A stretch of DNA of 64,000 bases, taken from assembly GCF_016859285.1 (NCBI RefSeq), contig NC_053400.1, positions 22,587,001 through 22,651,000 on the forward strand, read 5' to 3'. The position numbers and the translations under genes are program-made. Source of the stretch: Xiphias gladius. Taxonomy: Eukaryota > Chordata > Actinopteri > Istiophoriformes > Xiphiidae. Shown piece after piece: positions 35,962 through 48,379 of this stretch (the first letter of the stretch is position 1; each line of letters starts with the position of its first letter). A model generated the notes under the pieces. The model saw only the letters and a list, made by a program, of their open reading frames with translations. It had not been told where the DNA came from and made no database searches.

Positions 35962-38900
35962 CGTCTGACCTTTGTCCCTTCCCTGCATACTGATGCGACA
36001 GTGCCCACACTCCACACAAAACCAAACTGAGGAATCTTCATTGCACACTGCCCCCCCCCATTCTCCCCCCTGCCCTTATTTCCCTCTTATCGTAAGCTCT
36101 TCTGAAAATCTTCTCACTACCTGATGAAAGACTCAATTTGTCACCTTCAAAGATTCCAGCCTGGGGTTCAGTGTAGTGTAAAGCATGAATAGTGCAGTGT
36201 CTCCTATCTCTGTAACGGAAACATATCAGATGTGTTTGCTGAGAACATGAGCTTTGATGTAATGTAAGTATGGTAAACAGTGTCCGTGTAAGGACGCAGG
36301 ACAAGGGCTGTAGTAAGGCAACATCGACGGGGGGGTGACTAGGCTGATTAGCACTTGGCTAGGAATTTCCCTTTAATTAAGTACCAATGAGAGAACAGTA
36401 CCTAGCCCTGAGATGTGCACTACTAGTCCAAACAGTTCACCGATGTGGCACTTTCTCTACAGTGTCCTAATGGAGACAGTTAAGGAACATAATACCTTTT
36501 TTCAAATGGATGACAGAAGGGGAAAAACCTATGATGCGATTAATTCCTCAGAAACACAGCTTAGTATTTATTAAATGTTTCTTTCTGGCTTTAAGGGGAA
36601 ATAAAGAAAAGTCCAAATATTCTAAATAAAGAATAATAGTAATGCTGATGATGCTGATGATGACAACGATAATGATATGAAATAAATTAATTTTAAACTG
36701 CTAACTACCTTGCTAGCGAGCCAAGAAAATCTACACCGGACTCACCTCTCTGCACCATTGTGAACCCAAATGAATTCAAAGATGAAAAAAATAACATGAT
36801 CCAAACCTTTGTATTACACTGCCAAAGTGAGTAAGTAAGCGATAAGGAGAAGCACTCATCTTATAACCAAACGCAAAGCAACATCACCTCCTCAGCAGAT
36901 AAGCCAGCCCTGAGAGGACCAGGCGGCAGAGAAGCTGCAGAACGACGCGGCCCAGAGATAGTCAGACAAACAAACAAAAAAAAGAAAACTGTGACCTGCT
37001 TTGATCTGCAGCTGCCTCCTGCAGTCGCGACAAAACTACAGCGATTCTACAGTGATGGCCCAGACTAGTGAATATGGACAATGCTGTGAACTTGCCTACA
37101 AGAAAGACTTAATGAAACGGATACAAACCCTGCCACAGTGTGATTTTTGTGAATGGTAACAGAGAGGACGGATAGAGAAAAAAATAGGAAAGGAAAAGCT
37201 ACACAGCCTCAAAGAAGATAAAGATACAACACACGGCAACGGAGCTGCCAAAAACCTCAAAACAAGCTTGAAAACATTATACAAGAAGGCATAGAATAAT
37301 GTGGAGATTAATGGGAAGATTGTTTCTAAGTCCTTTTTTCAAAGCTTCACAATGAGGAGATATTTCAAGGAATTGCTGTTACCTTTACATTCACTCCCTC
37401 CTTTTCCAAAGCATGATAAACAGATGTAAGAGCCTAGTAAAGGGTGGTGTAGACTTGGTTATCCTCTCTCTTTCTACCTCCCCTCACCCCACACCTCCCT
37501 TCTATGCTCTTCCCCGACAACTTGACTCAAGTTTGCCCCTAACCACCGCCTGCTTTGGACAGAGCCTCAGAGCAGTCACATGGGAAGGATTCAAACCTGC
37601 TTGTAGATATTGTTCCTCTTTTCATTTTTCAATAATGTCGCTTGTCGCTGATGTCCATATGTGCTGCCCTTGTGTGTATCCGGAAAGATGGACTTTGTTT
37701 TGGTTTCTGTTCCCTTTCATTTTCCTCCTTTGAGTTTGGGCTGAGCAGTGAAGTCAGAGCAAGGACACTTGTTTATGAGAGGAAGTCCCACATTGTACTT
37801 ATTGTTTGCTTTCTTGTATCTATATTAATGAGATGAAACCCCTCTTGTAGAATATTTTGTATTGCTCACATTGTAAGACAGTGAGAGGACGGAGGTGCAA
37901 TATGAAGAGAATTCAGCTACTGAATGGAACCTCAGCAACTGCCCATAGGGTGTCATATAATATAGATACATATAAATATATTTAAAGTAACATCAGTAAC
38001 TTAATGTGAATGTACATAGTATTTAAAGAGGTCCAAAAATGTGTTTGCCAAATAACAGAAACCTTAAAAGTTTAATGTCCAGAATAGGATTTTCTCACAG
38101 TACATTTGTTTCTCGAATTTATCAATTCCTTTTTTTTCTCTCATACAAGCTAAACACTTAAATTTTCACTCAAATCAAAGTGTCACGTGACCCTGAGTGG
38201 GGGAGACTGTTGGTAACAGAGATAACCTGGCTCCATGAAAGACCACAATGCATGTAGCTGAAAAAGGATTAAAAAAGATGAAGGATGGATGGACAAGACA
38301 AGACTTCCTGTACATTTTCTAAAATAATTAGGCCTTAATTTACAATTGAGGAAAAATCATCCCCATTGTATTACATCGAGAGAACCTCTGACAAATAATA
38401 AGATGTTTATGTTGTACTAAAATTTTATTAATTTTTTATGGAAGGGGTGCTATTGGGCCTAAATCCTGTTATTTTCATCCACCCCAGGTCAGTTTAGATC
38501 CAGCGGGAGGGGACTCAACAGTGTGTGTTTTAACCTGCTATTGACTAAAAAGCCCCAATAGAGTCAGTAGTTAAATAAAAAGGGATAAAGGTGCTGTCTC
38601 AGTTTCAAATTTAAGTTCATTCCCTCCAAATTTAGGAACTGTCAAACTTGATCATGTCAACTGTTCTGTTTATTGCCATCCTTTCGGCTCATGTGCCACT
38701 GTAGTGACCATCTCTCTTGGTCCTCATCAACCTGTGTTTGTTTGTGTGTGGTTAGGAGTGTTTGTTTCCCCCAAGGTGCAGGACAAGCCATTACTGTAGG
38801 ATTATGATGATATGCCAGTGTTAAGCTACAGTAAACTTCAAAGCTAATTTTGTTACCCAATCTTGGAAATGTTGCTTTTTTTTTTTTAACTGATTATTTT

Positions 38901-41470
38901 TTATTTGTAAAGATGCAATATGATCTGGGTCCAGGCCAAGAGATATGCATCACCTCTTTAGGTTTATGGTATTCTTTTCACCCTTCCCACATGCTCCAGC
39001 AATATGATCACCTCTCGTAAAAACATGCATGTAAAACAGTCTCAAGGCCTTTAAAAAAAAACTGTATGAGCAGCCATGCTCAAACTAATTTTATATTGAT
39101 CATTGTAAACTCTGCGTGGTTGGCCTTATACACACTTGGACCAAACTTGAAAAAAAATAGGTAACTTTCTTTTTGCAGTTGAGTGGTATAGGAAAACAAA
39201 AACTCTGCTTTTTCTGCTTTTGATTTGTCAACAGATCGATAAAAGGGCATCATTTTTTTGGTATATCTGAGACATATAATTCAAACGGAATAAGCTGCAA
39301 GGTACCCCTGCATCTGTGTATAGCATCCATGTTTGTGTGTCATAATTACCGTAATTTTTGTGTTGACCTCAGCCTTTTTTTGTCATTCACCTTCCCCCAA
39401 TGCTGAATTCCTCCACTACCGCCACAGCCCACTCTTCACAAGCCCCTCTCACACTTAGCTACCTCCTGTGACCATACAGCTAACCACCAGGAGAGGTTGA
39501 CCTGGACTTTGAAAAGCTGGGCTGAGAGCAGACAAGGAAATGCACATTCAACAGCGATCATATGGTCCTGTCTGAAAATGATAAACACAAAAGTGTTGAA
39601 AGGAACTGCCATTACTTGTGATGTGGAAGACTTTTTATTCCCACCAGTCTTCACCTTTTTGATCACATCTTGCCAACCAAACTGATACCACTGGAGTTTA
39701 GTAATCATTTACTCTTACTGTAACAACCCGCATATTACCAAACTGACACATAGAATCAACCATGACATGCCATTTGTTGTCAAAAACCAATAAAAGCACA
39801 GACCAAAGTACTCCTGCATTGCCATAGTAGTCTTTGACACAGTGTGTACTGACAGACCAGAAATAATAAGGTTAGACCTCCACTACACCAGTTAACCAAA
39901 GTGTCTGAAATACACACACTCAGAGCACAAGAGAGAAGAGCACGCTCAATGAACCAGCTGAGTTTCAAATGTGTAGAATTCCTATTCAAGCAATCAAAGC
40001 GCTTGTTGTCTACATATTGAATAGTGCTTCTGTAGAAACAATATGGGCATCTCCTTTGGGAAAGCCTACTGATTGCGTGTTCTTACAGTTACAAAGCCTT
40101 GCAGAGATAAAATGAATGCATGGTGGGTGTGTGTTTGTGTGTGAATCGTGGTGTGTGTTTTTATAAAAAAAAAAAAAAAAAAAAGATCCTTTTTCTTTGT
40201 GTCTCTGTACAAACTACTTGAAACCCTCAGAGCTTTAATGAAACATCCCAGACAGACTACAGTGGCAGATCGATTCACAATATGTAGCAACAGCTTTGTG
40301 CAGTAAAATACCATGTTTGGGTGTAATATCCACATCAAAACAACATTTTAATGACAGTTCCATTCAACTCTAAGTGCTTTGCATGTGCCTCCTTGTCTGC
40401 AAGTAAGCCCTCAGACAAAATAAACAAAGCCAAACCCAATAGACCACTTCTAAATGACCAAAATACAACCAAAAGCTACAAATTTTTTTTTTTTAGATTT
40501 TACTTTGGTTAAGGTTTTTGTCTATTTTCCCAGCGTTAGAGAGCGTCATGTCCCACTAATGTGTGGGACATGCAGCTGCAGTATAAAAATCTGAGCTGTC
40601 GAGGAAAGAGAAAACTGTCCCTCACTGAGATTCTCCCTCCTGTTATCATCAGACAGGATACAAAAGATCAGATCAATGTGTTGTTCAGCTGGTTGTAAAC
40701 TTCATTAAATCATGAAACAAAGCATATTGGTGCTGTGGTGTCATACACTTTTCTCTGTGAAGATATTATAGATTGAATACGCATAAAGGCTCTGCTGTTG
40801 TTAGTACCATCCAAGGGTCTCTGAACACTTTATATCAGCCACTTTTCTGTTTGTTAAACTATGTACATGATATGGGCAAAACGCATGTTTAGAAAAGACA
40901 GATATTAGCAGGTTGGCATTTGTCTCTCCCTACCCAAACCAGTAACTCTACCAATGAAGTTTCAAGGCTCATCTGATGTGATGGTGACACGTCCTTCCTG
41001 TGAAACAGGCACTGATCAATAGCTACAGTAGAAAGCTAAAGTGGCAAACAGTGGATTCAGCACTAGTTTTCCCAAAAGCCATGGCTCAGGATGGTCTTGT
41101 TTTTACCTTTGCATAAACTGAAAAAAGGTTTATGGTTTTATATGTGTAGGGAAGCATTCTATACTGTATTGTGCAATACATTATTACAGAAAAAACATGT
41201 TTCTGTAGGAAAGGTTGGCGCTTTGAAGATCTTTCTCCTTTTGTTTTGTTTCCCTCTTCCAAAAGTCCTGTTGCCGTTTTTAGATGAAGTTAACTGTGCC
41301 AGAAGAATTAAATTCTGATTTGTATTTATTTCTTGCATGCTTTCCTCCCTGTTGCTAATAACGCTCTTTAACTGTTCGCTCTGTTGGATGTGTGAAGCTG
41401 TAAAACATTCTAATTCAGGTTATTGTCTGTGTTGAACAATGTAACTGTGTAATTAAAACATGAAATTAAG
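35962..41470 (+). other. cbfa2t3: probable long 3' UTR of cbfa2t3
   Basis: No splice or coding evidence is present for 5.5 kb after the stop. The sequence is AT-rich with T-rich runs, and includes a poly-A run near 40165-40184. Early poly(A) signals AATAAA lie at 36600 and 36625. A distal ATTAAA at 41452-41457 followed by T-rich sequence is a plausible main end. Extent is inference from the long 3' UTRs known for RUNX1T1-family genes. Confidence 0.45.
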
Positions 41471-43266
41471 TATTCATCGCCCTTGTTACTTTTCTTCTTT
41501 AAAATCAGGCATATTCTGAGACAACTCTGCCAGAAAAGAAAATTATCCTGAATTATTACTAACACAAAGTTATTATGTAATCGCCTTATGATTGCGTTCC
41601 CTCGTTTCTACAGAAATATCTTAAATGAAATACTTTAAAACTAAAATAACTATTAAATATCTTTTTCAACATATATTCCAACAGACCCATTCAGTTTTAC
41701 AAAAACATTACTAGTCATATTTACCACACAAACAAGTCACAAACAAGTTCACTTCATGCCTTTGACCTCATATTAGTCTTTAGACATTGAAAGATGCTTA
41801 ACAACACACAGTATATTGAGACACAGTATAGCTCAAACACAAATCTTCTACTCAACCAATTAAAATTTTCATTTGATTTAATCTAATCTACTGAATGTTC
41901 ATCTATTGAGGCTCTTTATCCTCATAAACCCTGCAAGCTGCCAGTGAGTCAGTCATTCCAAACTCATGCTGTGCAGCATAAACTTTGTTTATACCCAGAG
42001 AATTTTTTTTTAAATTCTAGTGGAGACTGAAAAGTTTCCAGTGATACCATACGTTTCATTGGACTGAAATGTGTAGAAAATACACAAGACGTCTAGAATG
42101 TTTCCATTTGATGGAATAGTGCAGCCATTAAACTGTTGTGGGTTTTGGATGATAACTCACTGAGTAAACTCTAAACATCATATAGCCTCAGTGAGGAATA
42201 ATAGAAGATATACTGTGAGACAGAATGGAATACTATGGTTCTTCCAACCTTAGAGTTACTTAGGGGGAAATAAAAGGGGAAAACTGGACGGCTGAATAAA
42301 CTTCACACAGTGATAAAACTCTTCCTATTTCCTCTGGTCTCAGATTTTACATTGTTAAATTCCTGTGGTCAGAACCTGCAATTCTTCCCCCTACATGTTT
42401 CTTGAATACAATTATGAAAAGAAAGAACAGGCCTTTTTCACCGAAAGACAGTTTCTGTGTCTTGGTATTGTGGATGCTGGCTCCTTGTCACATTCTCATG
42501 GCTCGTAGGGACTCTCGAGTAAAGCAGAGCCATCATTAACATTATTAGTAAGACCTGTGCTTTTCCTGCTATGACTAGTCAACGTGTCCAGCCCTTCTCC
42601 GGCCCTTCAGGTGCCCTATCTGAAAGATGCAAACTCTGAAAAACTGATACGGTCTCATAGCATTCCTTAAGGAGTGAGTAGTGAGTTTAAATGACCGAAT
42701 GACACCTAATGGTACACCCCATTAATAAAAAAAAAAATAAAAATAAAAAAAGTGATTTTTTTTTTGTAAAAACAACCAAATAGTCAAATTTAAAAAATGC
42801 AGTCCTATTTTGAAAAATTAGACCATTTACAGTGAATGAATGTAGGTATTAATATCTGTTATTATTGTTATGATCTGTTATTATTAGGCTATTTTTACCA
42901 GTCCAACCGTGCGGGCGAGGGGCAGCCAGGGACCCACTGTGTCGTAGCTGCGGCACTGGGAGAAAGACCCCCTCCTCCAGCCCCTCTCTCACGTGCGCTC
43001 CACTGTCAATCAGTCCACAGCGCGTCACGAGTCTGTCTCACAGGTGATGTCTATTAGCTCACCTCATATGGCGTCAGGTGTCGCGTTTTTGGACCAGCAA
43101 ACCGGTCCCTTCCTGTGACAGAGATTTCTTTCCTTTTTTTTTTTTTTTTTTCTCCCTTTTTTTGTAACTGTGTGTGTGTGTGTGTGCGTACGTGTATATG
43201 TGTTTGTGTGTGGCGGTTTTGGCAAGCTGCAGTCGGCTTTGCAGATGCCATGTTTGAGCAGTGAGC
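41471..43266. other. intergenic cbfa2t3 - pabpn1l
   Basis: AT-rich until ~42890, then a GC-rich segment that is probably the pabpn1l promoter/5' UTR (CACGTG at 42990, T-run at 43133-43160). No gene recognised. Confidence 0.55.
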
Positions 43267-43338
43267 ATGGCGGAAAATCATCTGGAGTACGGCTACCTGG
43301 AAGGCGAGTCCATCGGGGAGCATTTCAGCGAGGACCCG
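43267..43338 (+). CDS. pabpn1l: pabpn1l exon 1
   Basis: The ATG at 43267 in good context (GAGCATGG) starts [20 protein letters not shown]; donor GTGAGT at 43339. An upstream CpG-rich segment (42905-43085) with a CACGTG E-box at 42990 is the likely promoter. Confidence 0.88.
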
Positions 43339-46092
43339 GTGAGTATCCTCCTGTCGGTGGGGAATCTTAACGAAAGCGTGCTGTGGCGTTGGTTGGTCTG
43401 TTTGTCTGTGCGCACGCCACGGAGGGCGAGCGAATGGGGACGAGCGTTGGACCAGCAGTCGCAAACATAAGCTACATGCTACGTGGTATCGTTATATCAC
43501 AGATGAGCGTTGCGAAGCGAAGAACGACATCAGGGAGCCACATCCCGTGAACCGTGCTGAGTGACTTGTTCGGGAATGGAGCCAGTCAGGTGCACTGGAT
43601 GTCCGCATTTCCAGGGTGAAATAGTGACCTCATGGTGTGATTCTAAATTTTATTGTGTGGTTTAGGCGCTAAAAATAACAGATGGTGAAACCCTGTTTCA
43701 CTCATACTGCCCACAAATCTCAGCCCACCTCCATGTGAAACTAAAGGACCCTTATATGTCAGGGCAGTATAACAGATTATACAATATTTTTGATTGACTC
43801 AATTTGAACTTCTTTGGGGGCTATTGGGTCATATTTACATTTACACCACCACCAATGTCCTGTATGTCTGTATGGCAGTATCTGAATCCATTAAGTTTTT
43901 CTGCACTCCTTTATTCAGGTTTTTCCTTTTCCTTTTTAATGTGACACCCATCTGTAGCTTTTGAGTGTATTGCTTCAGTGTCGTCCACAGTGGCTTCAAG
44001 TGCTGGTTTTCGTCCTTGCGACTTAGGAGCTGGCGGCCATCAAGGCCAGGGTTCAGGAGCTGGAGATGGAAGAAGAGACCGACAGACTGAAGGAGGAGGA
44101 GGAGAGGTGTGATGCACCAGAGATGCAGCTGCTGACCAGTAGCCCTCGGCCCGGTGAGACAGCCCGCAGGTCTTATCCACCTCATGGTGTGTTACCGTGT
44201 CGCCTTGGTGTACAGCTAAATACTGACTGCGCATTTGGGAAGCCTCAGCAGCGTATTTTTAGCCAGGTGTGTAGCATGGCTGCCTCCGGGCAGGTGAGGT
44301 AACCGCATCCTTCACCATCTGGCTAACACCTGGGGCACTTCACTGTGGTCAAAACAGTATTCACATGTGCCTCATCACTGCCCAATGAGACGAAGCAGTG
44401 AGCCCCAGAGAAGCAGAAGGGTCCTCCTTGCTGCCTGTGGCTATTTTCTGCCTCTGTGCGTCTCCTCATCCCTTTCACCCTTCACTTCCCCTCTTTTGGT
44501 TCCTCCTCAGAAGAGAAATACAATCAGCGGGGCAATTCTGAGATATGTATTGTCAGAGATGATACAAGAAATAGATATGTTGGTTAAGATAATCAGTGTT
44601 CATTTCCCTTGGAGTATGTTGCATGTGCAAAAGAAGCGTAAACAGTTTGTTTTTGTTTCCCCCACAGGACCTTTCTACAATATGACTCCTGAGGAGAGGA
44701 TAGATGCAGACAACAGATCAGTTTATGTTGGAAATGTAAGACTTGTATATCTTTTTTTTGCTTTTTCATACTGAGCACGTTTTGTCACACCACCTGATCT
44801 GACACACTGTTGAACAAATACCAGGTAGACTATGGAGCTACTGCGGATGAGTTGGAGATCCATTTCAACGGCTGTGGGCCTGTCAACCGAGTTACCATCC
44901 TATGCGACCGGTTCTCCGGCCATCCCAAGGGGTGGGTTCAACTTGTGCATAAAGTTTATACTTTTTGCTACCTGACACTGTCTGACCATAGAATACAACT
45001 AATAAGCGTGTTGGCATCCAAGTTTATTTGTTGTGTTATGGTCTTTTCTCTTCACTTTTCCCAGCTTTGCTTACATTGAGTTCTCCGATCGAGACTCTGT
45101 GCAGAGTGCTATTGGTTTGCATGAGACGTTGTTCAGAGGAAGGGTCCTCAAGGTGAGGAGCATCTCACTATATATCTTCAAGGAAAACCCTCAAACTAGT
45201 TACCTACTCCCAACTGCCCATCACATCTCAGTGAACCACAGCAAACTAAGTGCACAACTCCTACTAGACTTGAGGAGACATGGAGATAGTGAGATATAGA
45301 TATGTTTGATATGGTCAGGGGAAGGGTGTTGGAGGCTGTGTTTTTAAAAAGTGAGATTTTGACTGGTATAGCTCAAGTGATGCCCATATATAGCCTGCAG
45401 TTGAGAACTTCCTGATAATTCATCATTATCCCTCCTGTTGAACTGAGAAATACCATTCAGTCTTGTGCACTGCAAATAACGTAACTCACTGTTTGGAATT
45501 TTAAACAACCATAAAAGGTCATGTAATTTGACTTAACTTTCACTCTAGTAGTAATTTTAAAGCAAAACAGTTACAGAATCCATTTTGTTTTTCATTTGAC
45601 TTGTTTTGAGTTTGCCTCTAAGGTGTGAATTGCATTTGTCTTTCTGTGAATGAAAATGTTTTGGTATTTGTTCTATTGCTGTTGAATAGCAAATGTGGCA
45701 TTTCTTTAAAAGCTAATCAGTCATCCTGAACAGTACAATAACCAGTTTCCTTCGGCTTGCAGGTAATGCCTAAGAGGACCAATATGCCGGGCATCAGCAC
45801 GACAGACAGGGGAGGACACAGAGGAGGCCACTCCAGAGGAAGAGGCAGAGGTTACCGCCCCCCCAGATATCATAACAGCTCACGAGGCAGGTTCCGGTAC
45901 CAGTCAACCAGGCCACAACATCAAACACCCCATCCTTACTATGGAGGCCCCTCAGTGGGGAAGAGACAGTGGGGACACATGGACTACCATGAACAGATGC
46001 CTAAACGTTACCCATGTCTTCTTCTCATCACGCCACCATCGGAGGAGCTGGGGGCAGGGTCGAGCGGACAGCACTATCCTCAACAGCGCTAG
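43267..46092 (+). CDS. pabpn1l: pabpn1l, nuclear/embryonic poly(A)-binding protein 2-like, whole coding span
   Basis: Six exons: 43267-43338, 44027-44153, 44668-44735, 44825-44931, 45065-45152, 45763-46092; 263 residues. It has an acidic N-terminus without poly-Ala, a short coiled coil (about 25-55, [20 protein letters not shown]), then one RRM (about 84-162). RNP2 is SVYVGN and RNP1 is KGFAYIEF. The RRM is followed by the signature [14 protein letters not shown] and an RG-rich tail. Family knowledge: PABPN1 binds poly(A) and stimulates poly(A) polymerase; the -like paralogue (ePABP2) is expressed in oocytes and early embryos. Assignment to pabpn1l rather than pabpn1 rests on synteny and the short N-terminus. 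The end ([21 protein letters not shown]) lacks the usual YSPY. Confidence 0.92.
44027..44153 (+). CDS. pabpn1l: pabpn1l exon 2 (coiled coil)
   Basis: Acceptor ACTTAG at 44021-44026, donor GTGAGA at 44154. It encodes [20 protein letters not shown] and the acidic continuation, matching the PABPN1 coiled-coil segment needed for poly(A) polymerase stimulation. Confidence 0.93.
44668..44735 (+). CDS. pabpn1l: pabpn1l exon 3 (RNP2)
   Basis: Acceptor CCACAG at 44662-44667, donor GTAAGA at 44736. It encodes [20 protein letters not shown] and GN, the entry to the RRM. Confidence 0.94.
44825..44931 (+). CDS. pabpn1l: pabpn1l exon 4 (RRM)
   Basis: Acceptor ACCAG at 44820-44824. It encodes [36 protein letters not shown]; donor GTGGGT at 44932 splits the Gly codon of RNP1. 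Confidence 0.94.
45065..45152 (+). CDS. pabpn1l: pabpn1l exon 5 (RNP1)
   Basis: Acceptor CCCAG at 45060-45064, donor GTGAGG at 45153. It encodes [20 protein letters not shown] and TLFRGRVLK. Confidence 0.95.
45763..46092 (+). CDS. pabpn1l: pabpn1l exon 6 (RG-rich C-terminus)
   Basis: Acceptor TTGCAG at 45757-45762, stop TAG at 46090-46092. The first half ([17 protein letters not shown] and Arg/Gly repeats) is typical of the family. The last ~40 residues are not recognisable as PABPN1-like, and other frames are also open here to ~46250. Confidence 0.88.
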   Translation, partial: VMPKRTNMPGISTTDRGGHRGGHSRGRGRGYRPPRYHNSSRGRFRYQSTRPQHQTPHPYYGGPSVGKRQWGHMDYHEQMPKRYPCLLLITPPSEELGAGSSGQHYPQQR

Positions 46093-46445
46093 CCCTACCC
46101 ACAGCGTACATCCCAAATGGGTGGATAGAAGGGATCATTTTAACAAAAGTTTCGAGGCATTACCGAGTAGAGTATTATGTGACAGGTACAGAAAGGACAG
46201 CAGAGATGACTCTCTTGAGTTGCACCCCTGCATCGGGCCTTCAATTAGGTGAGGAATGAAGAATGAAGACTGGGGTCAGAGGTGTTGCATTATAAGCTTA
46301 TGTTGCTGTGAATGCATGGGACAATCCTCAAATTGTTATGCAGTTGCATCTCTTAATGTTTTTACAAACTGATGCGAATGTTTTGTGTCGCTGCCTGCAA
46401 TGTAATGTATAAATCCTCCCAATGTATAACTTTGCTATGTAAGTG

Positions 46446-46455
46446 AATAAATAAA
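46446..46455 (+). terminator. pabpn1l: pabpn1l poly(A) signals
   Basis: Two overlapping AATAAA hexamers (46446-46451, 46450-46455) lie 354 nt after the stop and are followed by GT-rich sequence. The cleavage site is probably ~46465-46480. Confidence 0.7.
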
Positions 46456-46524
46456 ACAATGATCTGGTGCTCCACTTGTAGTAACATGACACACACATGC
46501 AGTGATGTGCACAAACAATTAAGT

Positions 46525-46530
46525 TTTATT
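46525..46530 (-). terminator. trappc2l: trappc2l poly(A) signal
   Basis: TTTATT on the plus strand reads AATAAA on the minus strand, 94 nt past the stop. Cleavage is expected at ~46500-46515, only tens of bases from the pabpn1l end. Confidence 0.6.
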
Positions 46531-46623
46531 AGTTATGCATTTTGATTATCAAGACATGTAAACAAAAAAAGATTAGGGGTATTATGTACAGTGGAGGCTC
46601 AGCAGGAAGGGGTGGAAGGGACG

Positions 46624-46669
46624 TCAGCCAGTTTGCACCATCATTCCAGAAACGATTCCATCGAAGGCC
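46624..46669 (-). CDS. trappc2l: trappc2l exon 5 (stop)
   Basis: Encodes [14 protein letters not shown] and the stop TGA (46626-46624). Acceptor CTCCAG above 46669. The match to the human C-terminus (AFDNMVTSMMIQVC) is clear. Confidence 0.93.
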
Positions 46670-48379
46670 CTGGAGAACCATTGGTCAACAGTTAAACACC
46701 ACTCAAAAAAAAGTGACGACAAATCTTTAGATAACCCTCTCAGCATTAACAGATTTCCACAAGAGTAAACTCACTTTGACTGAATGGGGTCCCCAGGATT
46801 GTGGAACGGGTTGCACATTACATCAGTAAAAGAGTTGTGCAATTTTCTGAACATCTGGCAAAGAACAAATACAAGTTACACACTGAATTACTCAAAACCG
46901 GACTAAACTAGAACACAATTGTGTTCTACTGATGAGACAAATGTTAAAAGTGCTTTAAACTGACAGTTTTGTCAATTTACTACAGAGAGAAATTAACATA
47001 CGATGAACTGTACTGTGGTCAGAAGTTGTGTGTGCTTATGCATGCTCATTCTTAATCCAGGCTTCCTTAATATTTTGTACTAAATGTTCATGATAAAGAT
47101 TTTGCACAAGGGCAGGATTACCAAGTTGTCCAGTTAACTGTACTGAGAAAATGTAAAGAAGCTCTCTGTCCATGCAAAAATAAATTTACTATAACGCATC
47201 TGTTGGTAAATATCTGAGCTAGGGCATACAGCGCTTGCATGTGTACTCTATGACCAGATAAACACCCTGACACAAAGAGAACCAGGTTTGTAGATGTGCG
47301 CCAAACACTACAACTTTTTAGGAGGGTTCTACTTATTGGGCTGAGATTGAATGTGTTTAGGCGCTCGATTGACTCAACTTACACTTCTTATTTCATTGTC
47401 CCGCAATGATGTATTTGACGAGTCCACAACGATGACAAATTTCACCTTGGAATTTGTTACATACCCATATCTATTTTACCAGTCAAGGATATTTGTGGGG
47501 TTTTTTTTCTTTGGGAAACAATTTATGTCCAGGGATTCTGTTTGCCACATTTATTTATTTTTTTTCTATTTTTAAGCTCATGAAATAAAAAATTAACATT
47601 AGAAGAAAGTCTTATTTTTTTATGTCTTCTGCATAGAACTGCATAAGGTTTTAAGCATATTTCTTGAATTACAGAGGTGTGTAGAATTATTAATGTTCCT
47701 CAGATGTAATAAAGATGTTAGCAATTTTGTTAAAAAGATCATCTACTTTAGATCACTCTCTAACCTCAGTAAAAGAAAGATAATCTAATTAAAAGAAAAG
47801 TCAAGCACTTGTATTGTGGGCTTTCCCAACATTGATCGATAAACAAATCACTACCAAAACAAAAGGATACACTTTGTAGTCTTCAGTGGGATAGAGCAGA
47901 CCCAGGTACAGCTCCCTCTGGTCCCCCAACGATTTGCCCACTGCTGAGATCTTCTCCTCCACCACATCCAGAGAGGTGTGCACCGTGTAGTGAAACTTCA
48001 GCTCATTTTGAGTGGGCACACTGCGAATATACAGCGGATAGTTCTGGGGAAGGATATCACAGAGTAAACAAACGCATTAACGAGCCCGTCAAGTGCATCA
48101 CCTTTAATCCACTCGCACAAAATCATCAAAAAATACAGCAAATTATAACAGCAGCTCCTTTCAAAAAATACTAATGTTGTTAGCTCTGTTTGTGCAGGTC
48201 AACCTGCTGCACCTTTCGGCATACAGGGAAAGCAGAAGGATTGGCCTAGAAACGAGTATAAGGATATGGAAGATACTTTTAACGTTAAAAAAAAAAACAC
48301 GGTATGTATAAAACCTAGGACATTCAACAACAACAAGTCCTTTTACCTCTTTTGCGATCACTGCTATGCACACCGCCAT
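46624..48379 (-). CDS. trappc2l: trappc2l, TRAPP complex subunit 2-like, whole coding span
   Basis: Five minus-strand exons: 48379-48347, 48043-47871, 47470-47383, 46854-46775, 46669-46624. They join in frame to 139 residues, the usual family length. It starts [20 protein letters not shown] and ends [14 protein letters not shown]. The whole protein is one longin/sedlin-type fold with recognisable blocks [31 protein letters not shown] and [20 protein letters not shown]. Family knowledge: TRAPPC2L is a core TRAPP subunit that takes part in vesicle tethering and Rab GTPase exchange at the ER-Golgi. It faces galns head-to-head across ~0.5 kb and converges on pabpn1l. All splice sites are GT-AG. 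Confidence 0.95.
46775..46854 (-). CDS. trappc2l: trappc2l exon 4
   Basis: Encodes [20 protein letters not shown] and GDPIQS plus two bases. Acceptor GCCAG above 46854, donor GTGAGT below 46775. Confidence 0.94.
47383..47470 (-). CDS. trappc2l: trappc2l exon 3
   Basis: Encodes [20 protein letters not shown] and SLRDNEIRS. Acceptor AATAG above 47470, donor GTAAGT below 47383. Too short and lacking a Met, so easily missed by ORF calling. Confidence 0.94.
47871..48043 (-). CDS. trappc2l: trappc2l exon 2
   Basis: Encodes [20 protein letters not shown] through LYPTEDYK plus two bases of Val. The minus-strand acceptor is CCCAG above 48043. The donor GTATCC is weak but the only one that keeps frame with exon 3. 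Confidence 0.93.
48347..48379 (-). CDS. trappc2l: trappc2l exon 1
   Basis: ATG at 48379-48377, 11 codons ([11 protein letters not shown]), donor GTAAAA just below 48347. The start lies in AACATGGCGG, which also fits a YY1 site. Confidence 0.93.

Noticed and set aside
44367..44774. 135-codon ORF across pabpn1l exon 3
   Set aside because: Only the last part is the real exon; the rest is intron read-through.
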